From Burkholderiaceae bacterium (lineage in GTDB: Bacteria; Pseudomonadota; Gammaproteobacteria; Burkholderiales; Burkholderiaceae_E), in contig JADJVQ010000003.1 of assembly GCA_016710525.1 (NCBI GenBank), forward strand, positions 124,001 to 188,000: DNA of 64,000 bases. The letters run 5' to 3'. The number at the start of each line of letters is the position of its first letter. Position 1 is the first letter of the stretch. A program made the translations under genes and the position numbers. This document shows, one piece after another, positions 50,269-58,467 of the stretch. The notes beneath the pieces were generated by a model that ran no database searches, was not told the origin of the DNA, and saw nothing but the letters and a program-made list of their open reading frames with translations.

Positions 50269-52767
50269 GTGGCGCAAGACCTGTGGGAAGAATCCGAACT
50301 CGTCATCCGGGCGACCCTGGCGAGCGATCCGAAGAAGCCCTACACCGGAACCGTCGATCTTCATTACATCAAGAATGGCGAGGACGACAAACCACTGGCC
50401 ACCCAGACCGGGCTGACGCTCAAGGGCAATCAGCTCGAGCAGCGGTTCAAGCTTCCGAAGGTCGATCCGGATGTGCCGAACTATGCGATCAAGGTGATCG
50501 CGCTGCACGGCGAGGGAAAGGCCACCCGTTCGGACGTGGCCGAAGCGACGGTCTGGCCCAAGGTGGTGACCATTCACACCAGGACCGAGGAGCGCCCGAA
50601 CGAATCCAAGGTGCCGATCGCCGTGGTGCAGAACGGGTCCGAAACCCCAGCCCCGCTGACCGGCGACGACGGCAATTGCACCGCCCAACTGCTGCTGAAG
50701 GCGCCCTATGCGCTGAAGGCGCTCGCCCCCTACAGCCTGGTGAGCGACGAGACCGTGCCGGCCAAGCTGCGCGAGCACAAGCTGACGGTGGTGCGGCCGA
50801 TCATCGCCATGTTCGTGGCGCCGGACGTCAGCAAGGTCCCGTATGTGCCCAGTGGCGACGGCGGCGCCGGCCGGCGCCAGTACGTGAACCTCGTCACCGC
50901 CAGGAATGGCCAGGATGCGTTCGGCCACGAGGTGCTGTTCGAGGTCTGCGCGAATCCGCGTGCCGATGGCCGCGCTGGCGATCGCATCTATGTCCAGGCC
51001 ATGTTCTCGCGGGCCAGTTCGCGCAACAACCCCCTGCCGGCGCTGATGAGCAGTTCGGCGGTCAGCGATCTGAAAACGCCGGCCGACGATGCGCACACCG
51101 GCTGGGTGGTGCTGGACGCCGACGCCGGCACGGCGAAGTTCAAGGTGAATCTCGGCCTGGCGGGCGGCGACGATTGTGTGGTGGCGATCAGCGGACGCAA
51201 GGACGATTACACCGACGCCACCACCACGCTGGTGAACTGGCGCAAGCTGTTCTACCAGCTTCGCTATCCGGCGATGTTTGCCGGGCAGCTCGCGGCGTCC
51301 GGGGATTTCGCCGACGACCTGCAAGGCTTCGTGACCGCCAGGCTCGGCCAGGCCTTCATCGAGTACGAAAATGTCGGGTCGATCGAGTTTCCGGACGCGG
51401 ATGCGACGATCAGCAAGGGCAACGGAACCCTGCTGCCGGCGGCTTATCTGAAAGACAATTCCGGCGGCACCGTGTACGTGGTGAGTCCCAGCATTCTCGA
51501 CCCCACCGGCAAGTTCAGGCCGCCCTCCGGTGTGGCGACCCTGAGCCGGACCCTCTTCATCAGCCTCTGTGAACGATCTTTCAGCGGCAATGTCGATTCG
51601 CACTCGATGGCGCCGCTGATCACCAGCGTTCCCATGGAGATCCCTTCGCCGAAAGGTTATCTCTTCGATCCGCCGACGGAACGCGGCAGGGCCTCGAACA
51701 TGTCCGTCGCCGGCTACGAATGGGAAGCGGTGCTCGAGCAGCCGCATCAGCAGCCGACCATGCTGAGCATGGTGGTCCAGGGCGCGGCGGCGCCCGGGCG
51801 GGTCATGCTCGCCGATGCGGCGGGGTTGGCGCCATCGATCGAGATCGCCTTCGCCGCGAAGGAAGGAGGGCATCAGACGACAGTGCCGCCGGACGAATTG
51901 ACCCGTATCGGCGAACTCATCACCCGGTTGCTTGCGGACCAGCCGGCGCTTCGCAGGTCGGGCAACAAGCTGCGTCTTGCCTTGAGCGGAGACGGCAGCA
52001 CGCCCGATGGGGATGCGAGGCTCGAGGCCGTCATGGCCGCGGCCACCTCGAAATTCACGGCGCTGAACAACAAGGTCTCGATGCATCCCGGGCTCGATGA
52101 TCAGGGCCAGCCCCGAAAGGGACCGATGGAACTCGCCTGGCTGTCCTTCAAGGACTACGAGACCATTCTGGTGAAGCTGCCGGCCAGTCCATCGGGCACT
52201 GCGGCCGAGCTCAGGGTGTTGCCGGGAGACTTCGTCGGTGCGGCCGAGACCGCGCACACCTGCAAAGTCAGGATCAAGTTCGATTTCGTGACGGCCGGAT
52301 CCATCAACGGCAATTCGGGCGGCGGGTATCAGATCCTGAAGTTGCGTGACGGCAGTGCGGCCGCGGTCAGTTCAACGGTCTGCCACGAGCTCGGTCATTC
52401 GATGGGCATCACGATCGTGCCCGGCGAGAAGAACGATCGGGTGCCTCCGGGCATGGACGCCAGGCACATCGACTCGGGCGGTACTTCCTACTTCAATGGC
52501 GACGCGCCCTACACGTTCACCGACGGCAAGCGCAGCATCCACAAGGGTTCGCATTGCGCCTACAACGTGCCGGGACCCAAGATCGGCGACCACAAGTTCG
52601 CGGGCTGGAAGCCCGGTGCGAGCAGCAACGGCTGCATCATGTGGGGCTCGGGCAGCGCGAGCGATCGGCGCCCGGCGTTCTGCCCGACTTGCCTGGAACT
52701 CATCAAGGCCCGGCGCCTGGAAGACGTGCGCAGCAAGTTCGAGACACGCGCTGCCGATCGGGGTTGA
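50269..52767 (+). CDS. Large putative zinc metallopeptidase B (paralogue of A)
   Basis: An 832-residue paralogue of the 46566 protein, collinear over its whole length. Zinc-motif residues are conserved at the same relative places: His706-Glu707-x2-His710-x2-Gly713 (CHELGHSMGI), His758 and His762-Cys763 (HKGSHC), Cys789-Ile-Met791, and Cys805-x2-Cys808. Other shared blocks are ATVWPKVVTIH, VPAKLREHKL, RNNPLPALM and GGTSYFNGDAPY. The GTG at 50269 is 12 bases after partner A's stop. Less lysine-rich than copy A, so the two have diverged in surface charge while keeping the putative active site. No signal peptide. Confidence 0.72.
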   Translation: MAQDLWEESELVIRATLASDPKKPYTGTVDLHYIKNGEDDKPLATQTGLTLKGNQLEQRFKLPKVDPDVPNYAIKVIALHGEGKATRSDVAEATVWPKVVTIHTRTEERPNESKVPIAVVQNGSETPAPLTGDDGNCTAQLLLKAPYALKALAPYSLVSDETVPAKLREHKLTVVRPIIAMFVAPDVSKVPYVPSGDGGAGRRQYVNLVTARNGQDAFGHEVLFEVCANPRADGRAGDRIYVQAMFSRASSRNNPLPALMSSSAVSDLKTPADDAHTGWVVLDADAGTAKFKVNLGLAGGDDCVVAISGRKDDYTDATTTLVNWRKLFYQLRYPAMFAGQLAASGDFADDLQGFVTARLGQAFIEYENVGSIEFPDADATISKGNGTLLPAAYLKDNSGGTVYVVSPSILDPTGKFRPPSGVATLSRTLFISLCERSFSGNVDSHSMAPLITSVPMEIPSPKGYLFDPPTERGRASNMSVAGYEWEAVLEQPHQQPTMLSMVVQGAAAPGRVMLADAAGLAPSIEIAFAAKEGGHQTTVPPDELTRIGELITRLLADQPALRRSGNKLRLALSGDGSTPDGDARLEAVMAAATSKFTALNNKVSMHPGLDDQGQPRKGPMELAWLSFKDYETILVKLPASPSGTAAELRVLPGDFVGAAETAHTCKVRIKFDFVTAGSINGNSGGGYQILKLRDGSAAAVSSTVCHELGHSMGITIVPGEKNDRVPPGMDARHIDSGGTSYFNGDAPYTFTDGKRSIHKGSHCAYNVPGPKIGDHKFAGWKPGASSNGCIMWGSGSASDRRPAFCPTCLELIKARRLEDVRSKFETRAADRG

Positions 52768-52773
52768 AACCGC

Positions 52774-53340
52774 ATGAGCTTCGACATCTCGCCCTACAAA
52801 CTGCCGGACGACGCCTTCTGGGCCGGCACCGATCGCGCCCGAGATCCGCTGGTGCGGCAGCTGCTGGGGCGGTTCCAGGGGTTGCTGATCGACGGGCCGC
52901 TGCGGGTCGAGCTGGGGCGGCGCGATCGACTGCCGGTGGGCCTGTATCAGTTCGGTCCGATTCGCGAGATGGCCTATGTGAGCCTGCCGCGCCACGGCGT
53001 GATCACCGCCATCGATCTGGCCACCAACCGGCTGTACCTGGCGGCGGGCTCTGCGCTGGAGCGCGACGATGACCTCGAGGATCCGGACCCGGTGGATCCT
53101 TCCAGGCTTCCTGAAGGCGACATGTGCACGACCTATTCGGTCGACCTGCGCGAGGTGCTCGGCCTGCCCTGGATTGCGGCGCAATACCAGGTCACGACGC
53201 TGCTGCGCGGTTCGGCGTCGAATCGGCTCGCGGTCGACATGGTCGACGACAGCGATAGGGGCGCAGTCGAGAGGCCTCGCGCAGCGGGCGGTAACTTCTT
53301 TGCCGGCAGGCCGCCGATGACCCATCGGCCGAAGCCCTGA
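52774..53340 (+). CDS. Partner protein B, N-terminal part (frameshifted)
   Basis: A 188-residue frame homologous to the N-terminal domain of partner A: SFDISPYKLPDDAFWAGTD and GRFQGLLIDGPLRVELGRR align with DITPYKLPDDAFWSSDD and GRYEGLLMDAPSRVFIDQ. It starts directly at this domain and lacks the signal peptide. The ATG at 52774 is 6 bases after the peptidase B stop. From about 53295 the frame loses similarity, which resumes in another frame to 53675; joining the two by one base would give a protein of about 300 residues. So this is half of a broken gene, or the assembly has an indel. Confidence 0.6.
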   Translation: MSFDISPYKLPDDAFWAGTDRARDPLVRQLLGRFQGLLIDGPLRVELGRRDRLPVGLYQFGPIREMAYVSLPRHGVITAIDLATNRLYLAAGSALERDDDLEDPDPVDPSRLPEGDMCTTYSVDLREVLGLPWIAAQYQVTTLLRGSASNRLAVDMVDDSDRGAVERPRAAGGNFFAGRPPMTHRPKP

Positions 53341-53354
53341 GCCCACCCGACGAG

Positions 53355-53675
53355 ATGGGCCTCGTGTTGGCGGTGGCGCGCGTGCATAGCGCCTCCGACG
53401 GCGGTGCATGGCCGCTTCGGGCGGCGTTCAGGATGCCCTCGACCCTGATTCCGCTGATCGTCCACCTGGTGATCATCGGCGCGGACGACGGCCAGGTCGC
53501 CCGGCTTTCCATTTCGCCCACGTCTTGGTCGATGCAGGCCGGCGGATTCGTGGGCCGATTCGCGCTGGATCTGAATGCCCACCTGGCGTTTTCGGAGCCT
53601 CAGACCTATTTTTTCAGGGCGTTCGCGCAGTCGTTGATGTCGGAGCCGGTCGCCGGCGCATGGCTGGCGGACTAG
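53355..53675 (+). CDS. Partner protein B, C-terminal part (frameshifted)
   Basis: Continuation of the partner B gene in a second frame (open from about 53295). IVHLVIIGADDGQ, SMQAGGFVGRFALDLNAHL and EPQTYFFRAF align with VTIWLLLVGANDG, AGCTGQFSLDLRAVDM and KAQTYFVYGF of partner A, so this is the same C-terminal domain. An ATG at 53355 is available but upstream codons in this frame also match partner A, arguing that it is not an independent gene. Its stop overlaps the convergent M81 peptidase stop by four bases. Confidence 0.55.
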   Translation: MGLVLAVARVHSASDGGAWPLRAAFRMPSTLIPLIVHLVIIGADDGQVARLSISPTSWSMQAGGFVGRFALDLNAHLAFSEPQTYFFRAFAQSLMSEPVAGAWLAD

Positions 53676-55195
53676 ACGTCGGGGTCGCTGCTTGCCGGCA
53701 GCGGCTCGCTCCAGTGCGACCAGGCCTGGCGGCCGGGCAGCGGGTCCAGCGGCCAGATCGGGCGCCGGATGTTCCTGAAAGGCAGCAGCGTCAGCTTGCT
53801 GGTGGTGAATCCCGGGGTGTCGGCGCGGATGATGGTGCCGGCGATGTCCTGGAAGCCGCCGCGGAAGTGCTGCTGCGATTTGAGGGCGACGATGCGCATC
53901 GTGCGAACGTCGATGCCGTGCAGCAGGAAGAGCTGGGCATCCAGCGTCTGTGAGCGGCGCGAGCCTACCAGCACATCCACATTGCCGATGATCAGCCGGG
54001 CCATGGGACCCAGGTCGACGATGCTGCCTGCGCCCATCGGGTTGACGAGCTTAAAGCGGCCGTCGGTCAGGGACTTCACGTAGGCTTTCGCCGCGATCGG
54101 CGCGCCGTGCAGTGCATCGGTGAATCCGCCCAGCGACACCTCGATCGTTGCACCCGCGCCCGCCGCATGGGCCTGGGCGGCGGTCGTCGGGTCCCAGATG
54201 AAGCCGAAGCAGGTGTCCGGCGCATTGGCCGTCAGCAGCGCGCGCAGCAGATGGGTGCCGCTGCCAGGTGCGCCGCCCCCGGGGTTGTCGGAAACCTCGG
54301 CGACGATCACCGGCAGGACTGTCGCGGCAAGCGCCTGTGCGATGGCTTCGTCGGCGCCAGGCAGGGGCTGCTGGAAGTCCTCCAGTGTGTCGACGATCAG
54401 CGCGGCGACGTCCTCGGCGATCCGGCGGGCCAGCCCGGGGTCGTTGTCGGTCGTGACCAGCACCGAGCTGCAGATCACCGACACGTCAGTGTGCGGGAAG
54501 CCGTGGGTGAAGCTGCAGTCGAGCACGCCCGGATGCGCCTCCCACTCGAAGCAGCGCGCATTGATGCGCTGCGCCGGCCCCGTGAACGTGGTGGACGGCG
54601 GGATCGCCAGCGGCAGCCGGATCAGGTGCCTGACGGGGCGGATCTCACCTCTGACGATCCGCGCCGCGATGTCGATGATCTCGGCGCCGCGATCGAAGCG
54701 GTCGACGTGCGGATAGGCGTGGCAATAGAAGGCCGCGCTGGAATGCGCCAGCATGGCCTCGGTGGTATTGCCGTGCAGGTCGAGCGACACGACGATCGGG
54801 ATCGCCGGGCCGACACGGGCCCGCAGTTCGGCCAGGAAGCTGCCCTCGACATCCTCGATGCCCTCGGCTGAGCCCGCGCCATGCAGCGCCAGGCAGATCG
54901 CATCCACCGGGCCGGCGGCCTGGAGCCGGGCGAGCAGGGTGTCGCGGATGGTTTCGTAGGCGTGGCGGGCAATGGTCGCCGACGGTTGCGTCACCGTGGC
55001 CAGTGTGGGGGCGAGTTCGATGCCCAGCCGCTCGGCGGCCGCGATCATGCCGCCGAGATCGTCGCGCACGCCGCGGTGCCGCGAAAGAATGTCGGGGCCT
55101 TCGCTCCACGAGGTGGACTTGAATGCCGCCAGCTCGGTGACTCCGGGGCAGAAGGTGTTGGTTTCGTGGGCGAATTCGCCGATCGCAATGCGCAT
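53672..55195 (-). CDS. M81-family metallopeptidase (MlrC/microcystinase-like)
   Basis: A 507-residue enzyme of the M81 family, known from microcystin degradation (MlrC) and also common in organisms that do not meet microcystin. It opens RIAIGEFAHETNTFCPG, and contains AICLALHGAGSAEGIEDVEG, VVSLDLHGNTTEAML, YPHVDRFDRG and AEVSDNPGGGAPGSGTHLL, which carry the conserved His/Asp metal residues. C-terminal domain from about residue 330. ATG at 55195. The upstream frame of the rhodanese gene runs into its beginning. Co-directional with a TRAP transporter, suggesting uptake and cleavage of a peptide-like or lactone substrate. Confidence 0.9.
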   Translation of the reverse strand: MRIAIGEFAHETNTFCPGVTELAAFKSTSWSEGPDILSRHRGVRDDLGGMIAAAERLGIELAPTLATVTQPSATIARHAYETIRDTLLARLQAAGPVDAICLALHGAGSAEGIEDVEGSFLAELRARVGPAIPIVVSLDLHGNTTEAMLAHSSAAFYCHAYPHVDRFDRGAEIIDIAARIVRGEIRPVRHLIRLPLAIPPSTTFTGPAQRINARCFEWEAHPGVLDCSFTHGFPHTDVSVICSSVLVTTDNDPGLARRIAEDVAALIVDTLEDFQQPLPGADEAIAQALAATVLPVIVAEVSDNPGGGAPGSGTHLLRALLTANAPDTCFGFIWDPTTAAQAHAAGAGATIEVSLGGFTDALHGAPIAAKAYVKSLTDGRFKLVNPMGAGSIVDLGPMARLIIGNVDVLVGSRRSQTLDAQLFLLHGIDVRTMRIVALKSQQHFRGGFQDIAGTIIRADTPGFTTSKLTLLPFRNIRRPIWPLDPLPGRQAWSHWSEPLPASSDPDV

Positions 55196-55236
55196 GTCGT
55201 GTTCTGTCTCGCGGGAGGGGTGACCGGCGGTGCATC

Positions 55237-55595
55237 TCAGGGGATTCCTGCGGTTCGACCGATGGCGCTCCGCCGAGGCCAACGCGCCCGTGCAACACAT
55301 TGATCACCCGCGTGAAGCCGGCCGACTCCAGCGCCTTGGCCGCGTCCACCGACCGGTTGCCGCTGCGGCAGATGATGACCACCGGCCGGTCGATCGAGTG
55401 GCCGACCAGCTTGCGAACCTCGGCCACGAAATGGGGGTTGATCTCCCAGTCGGGCGCTTCTGCCCAGGCGACATGCACCGCGCCCTCGGGATGCCCGACG
55501 AAGTAGAACTCCGCTTCGCTGCGGCAGTCGAGGAACAGCGCATCGGGCTGCCCGGCCAGGAAGTCGCGGGTCTGCAGCGGCGTGAGGTTTTCCAT
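55237..55595 (-). CDS. Rhodanese-domain protein, 3' end probably frameshifted
   Basis: Single-domain sulfurtransferase of about 110-120 residues. It begins LTPLQTRDFLAGQPDALFLD, with FVGHPEGAVHVAWAE, and the active-site loop VIICRSGNRSVDAAKAL, whose Cys carries the persulfide. After VINVLHGRVGLGG the usual C-terminal GW-R-GLPW segment is missing in this frame, which continues open to 54645 inside the M81 gene. In the next frame a TGA occurs at 55237-55239, giving a normal length, so an indel near 55290 is likely. The ATG at 55595 shares one base with the TRAP permease stop. Confidence 0.8.
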
Positions 55596-56914
55596 CAGTT
55601 CATCAGCCTGACGAGGTAAAGCGTGATCGCCGGGAACAGCAGCAGCAGCGTGGTGCGGATGAAGTCGGTGATCAGGAACGGGACCACGCCACGGTAACTT
55701 TCGGCAATCGGCGTGCGCTTGTCCATGCCGTTGACCACGTAGACGTTCAATCCCACCGGCGGGGCGATCAGCCCGATCTCGACCACCATCAGCACCAGGA
55801 TCCCGAACCAGATCGCGGTCTCGTCGGGCTTCAGGCCGAAGTCCAGCGCCATGATCAGCGGAAAGAAGATCGGGATGGTGAGCAGGATCATCGACAGCTC
55901 GTCCATCACGCAGCCCAGCAGCACATAGAACACCAGGATGGCCCCGACGATCGCCAGCGGCGGCCAGCCGAGCGCGCCGACCGTGGCGGCCAGCTGGTTG
56001 GGCGCCTGGGTGAGCGCCAGCGCGGAATTGAGCATGTCGGCGCCCAGGAAGATCATGAAGATCATCGCTGACGCCTGGGCGGTCGCATAAAAGCTGAGCT
56101 TGAACTTTTCGATCGACAGCTCGCGCCGCACCACCGCGGTGAGGAAGGTCGATGCCGCGCCGATCGAAGCGCCTTCGGTGGGCGTGAACACGCCGCCATA
56201 GATGCCGCCGAACACCACGAAGAAGATCGCCGCCACCGGCCAGACGCCGACCGCGCTGCTCCACAGCTCGGCGCGCGAGACGACATCGCTCTCGGGGGCC
56301 TGGCCCGGAACCACCCGCACGTAGATGGCGATGGCGATCATGTAGCCGATCATCGCGATGATGCCCGGGACGAACGCCGCCGCGAACAGCTTGGCGATGT
56401 TCTGCTCGGTCAGGATGGCGTAGACGACCAGCACCACCGACGGTGGAATCAGGATGCCCAGGGTGCCGCCCGCGGCCACCGTGGCTGTCGCCAGACGCCC
56501 GGAGTAGCCGTGGCGGCGCATCTCGGGCAGTGCGACCGAACCGATCGTTGCGGCGGTGGCCACCGATGAGCCGCAGACCGATCCGAAGGCCGCGCAAGCG
56601 CCGACCGCGGCCATCGCCAGCCCGCCGCGGTAGCCGCCCAGCAGCGCCGCGGCGAACTTGAACAGCGCGCGCGACAGCCCGCCCTGCGTGGCGAACTGCC
56701 CCATCAGCAGGAACAGCGGAATCACCGACAGGTCGTAGCTCGAGAACCGGGCATAGGCATAGGTCTTCAGGTGGTTGAGCAGCGGCGAGGGGCCGGCCAT
56801 CCACAGGTAGCCCAGCGCGCCGGCGATGAACATCGCCACCGCAATCGGCACGCGCAGCGCCATCATCGCCAGCATCAGCACGAACAGCACCAGGGCAATC
56901 ATCAGCGGACTCAT
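55595..56914 (-). CDS. TRAP transporter large permease DctM
   Basis: A 439-residue membrane protein of standard size for DctM. Features in order: VPLFLLMGQFATQGGLSRAL (as IPLFLLMGQFATQGGLSRAL), ACAAFGSVCGSSVATAATIG, AAGGTLGILIPPSVVLVVYA, GGVFTPTEGASIGAAST and LIAPPVGLNVYVVNGM, the conserved structural motifs. The ATG at 56914 overlaps the DctQ stop by four bases and has AAGGAGA upstream. It is paired with DctQ but no binding-protein gene adjoins; the orphan DctP at 61.1 kb is the nearest candidate. Confidence 0.94.
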   Translation of the reverse strand: MSPLMIALVLFVLMLAMMALRVPIAVAMFIAGALGYLWMAGPSPLLNHLKTYAYARFSSYDLSVIPLFLLMGQFATQGGLSRALFKFAAALLGGYRGGLAMAAVGACAAFGSVCGSSVATAATIGSVALPEMRRHGYSGRLATATVAAGGTLGILIPPSVVLVVYAILTEQNIAKLFAAAFVPGIIAMIGYMIAIAIYVRVVPGQAPESDVVSRAELWSSAVGVWPVAAIFFVVFGGIYGGVFTPTEGASIGAASTFLTAVVRRELSIEKFKLSFYATAQASAMIFMIFLGADMLNSALALTQAPNQLAATVGALGWPPLAIVGAILVFYVLLGCVMDELSMILLTIPIFFPLIMALDFGLKPDETAIWFGILVLMVVEIGLIAPPVGLNVYVVNGMDKRTPIAESYRGVVPFLITDFIRTTLLLLFPAITLYLVRLMN

Positions 56915-57447
56915 GCCCGGGTCTCCTTGCGCAGCAGCGCGGCGACCGGGTCGTCGCCGAAATCGCCGGCCACAGCGCCGTTGCGACCGGTCAGGCCGGT
57001 GTACAGGCCCATCGCGGCGGTGACGATCAGCGGCGGCGCCATCAGCGCGTAGGCGATCCACTCGGGCCACTGCAGCAGCATCGTCACCGAGCCCGACGCT
57101 TTCTGGTCGAAGATGGCGACGACGGTGCGCCAGCCGATCAGGCCCATCATCACGGCCACCAGCAGCGCGCCCAGCCGATCCAGGCGTGCTCTCGTGCGGG
57201 CCGAGGCGCGGGTGGTGAAGAAGTCGACGATGATGTTGTCGCCGCGCCATTGGCAGATCGGCAGACAGCCCGCCACGACGACCGCCATGGCGAATTCGAT
57301 GACCTCGGTGTCGCCCGTGATCGGACTGCTGAAGAGCCAGCGCCCGACGATGCTCCAGGTGGTCAGCAGCGTGATCACGACCACGACGACCCCGGCCACG
57401 ATGGCGCAGCCCTTGGCCAGCCAATCGAACACTTTTTCCACCGTCAT
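56911..57447 (-). CDS. TRAP transporter small permease DctQ
   Basis: A 178-residue membrane subunit with four helices: AIVAGVVVVVITLLTTWSIV, VIEFAMAVVVAGCLPICQW, LDRLGALLVAVMMGLIGWRT and WIAYALMAPPLIVTAAMGLY. The pattern VGRWLFSSPITGDTEVIEF after helix 1 and WRGDNIIVDFFTTR is characteristic of DctQ. The ATG at 57447 is preferred over an upstream one at 57516; GGGAG precedes it. First gene of the leftward operon DctQ-DctM-rhodanese-M81. Confidence 0.88.
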   Translation of the reverse strand: MTVEKVFDWLAKGCAIVAGVVVVVITLLTTWSIVGRWLFSSPITGDTEVIEFAMAVVVAGCLPICQWRGDNIIVDFFTTRASARTRARLDRLGALLVAVMMGLIGWRTVVAIFDQKASGSVTMLLQWPEWIAYALMAPPLIVTAAMGLYTGLTGRNGAVAGDFGDDPVAALLRKETRA

Positions 57448-57553
57448 CTCCCGTGCGGTCCAGGCCCCCGCCGGGCGGCGGAAGGGCGCAGCAGTATAGG
57501 ACAGCCAAGCTGACAATTGACGGGCGCCGGTGCGCGCCCGCCGACAGCGCGGT

Positions 57554-58342
57554 TCAGCCGGCCGGGCGCGCGTTCAGGAAATCGACGGTGGCCCCGAGCC
57601 AGCGGACCGGCCGTTCGGAATGGCCGAAGTGGGCGGTCGGCAATTCCAGGTAGCGGGCCCCCGGAATGGCCTGTGCGATCTCGCGCCCGCGTTCGGCGGG
57701 GGTGGCCGGATCGTGGCTGCCGGAGATCACCAGGGTGGGGGTCGAGATATTCGCCAGGCCGTCGGCGATCGTCATGCCGACGATCGCGGCGCAGCAGCCG
57801 GCGTAGCCGCGCGGGTCGATCGACAGCAGGGTGCTGCGCACGGTGCTGTAGTGGACCGTGCGCCGAGCGGCGTAGCCCGGCGTGAAGAATCGCCCGATGA
57901 CCAGATCGGCGACCGAGGCCATGCCCTGGGTCAGGACCAGTCGGATCCGTTCGTCGTAGGCGCCCGGGACGACCCGGGATGTGGTGTTGGACAGCACCAT
58001 CCGGTCCAGGCGATCGCGGGCGTTCTGCGCCAGCCACATGCCGGTCATGCCACCGATCGACAGCCCGACGAAGTGAAAGCGCGCGAATCCGGCCGCATCC
58101 GCGCAGGCCAGTGCGTCGCGGCCCAGCTGTGCGATCGAGTACTCGCCGTCGGGCACATCGGAGGCGCCGTGCCCGCGCTTGTCCAGGCGCAACACGTGGA
58201 ACTCGCGTTCCAGCCCGGCCATCACCGGATTCCACATGGCGTGGTCCGAGCCCAGCGAACTCACCATCACCAGCGGCGGTTTGTCGGGGCGGCCGTCCAG
58301 CCGCCAGTAGATTCGTGCGCCGTCGGACAAGGCAAAGGGCAT
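57554..58342 (-). CDS. Alpha/beta hydrolase, 3-oxoadipate enol-lactonase-like
   Basis: A 262-residue hydrolase similar in layout to PcaD, which hydrolyses beta-ketoadipate enol-lactone. Oxyanion segment MVSSLGSDHAMWNPVM, RLDKRGHGASDVP, nucleophile Ser in FVGLSIGGMTGMW (about residue 94), acid Asp in VISGSHDPATP (about 213) and catalytic His in LPTAHFGHSERP. The ATG at 58342 gives a standard N-terminus; the frame is open for another 28 residues. It stands 106 bases from the DctQ gene on the same strand, so may belong to the same operon. Other pca genes are not in the window, so substrate is uncertain. Confidence 0.85.
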   Translation of the reverse strand: MPFALSDGARIYWRLDGRPDKPPLVMVSSLGSDHAMWNPVMAGLEREFHVLRLDKRGHGASDVPDGEYSIAQLGRDALACADAAGFARFHFVGLSIGGMTGMWLAQNARDRLDRMVLSNTTSRVVPGAYDERIRLVLTQGMASVADLVIGRFFTPGYAARRTVHYSTVRSTLLSIDPRGYAGCCAAIVGMTIADGLANISTPTLVISGSHDPATPAERGREIAQAIPGARYLELPTAHFGHSERPVRWLGATVDFLNARPAG

Positions 58343-58467
58343 GACCGGACTCCACTCAGGGATCGATGGGAATCCGCCATGGTAGGGCTTCGCGCGGCGG
58401 GCGAGCAGTGCCGGCCGGCCGGGCATCGCGCGAATGAAACGCGATCGCGCCCATGCGCCCGGACGGC

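Noticed and set aside
45664..53700. Insertion sequence or transposon bounding the metallopeptidase cassette
   Set aside because: No transposase, integrase or terminal inverted repeats were seen at either edge.
45664..53700. A complete type VI secretion locus
   Set aside because: No VgrG, Hcp, PAAR, TssB/C or ClpV gene is present; only accessory-like small proteins, so the link stays a hypothesis.
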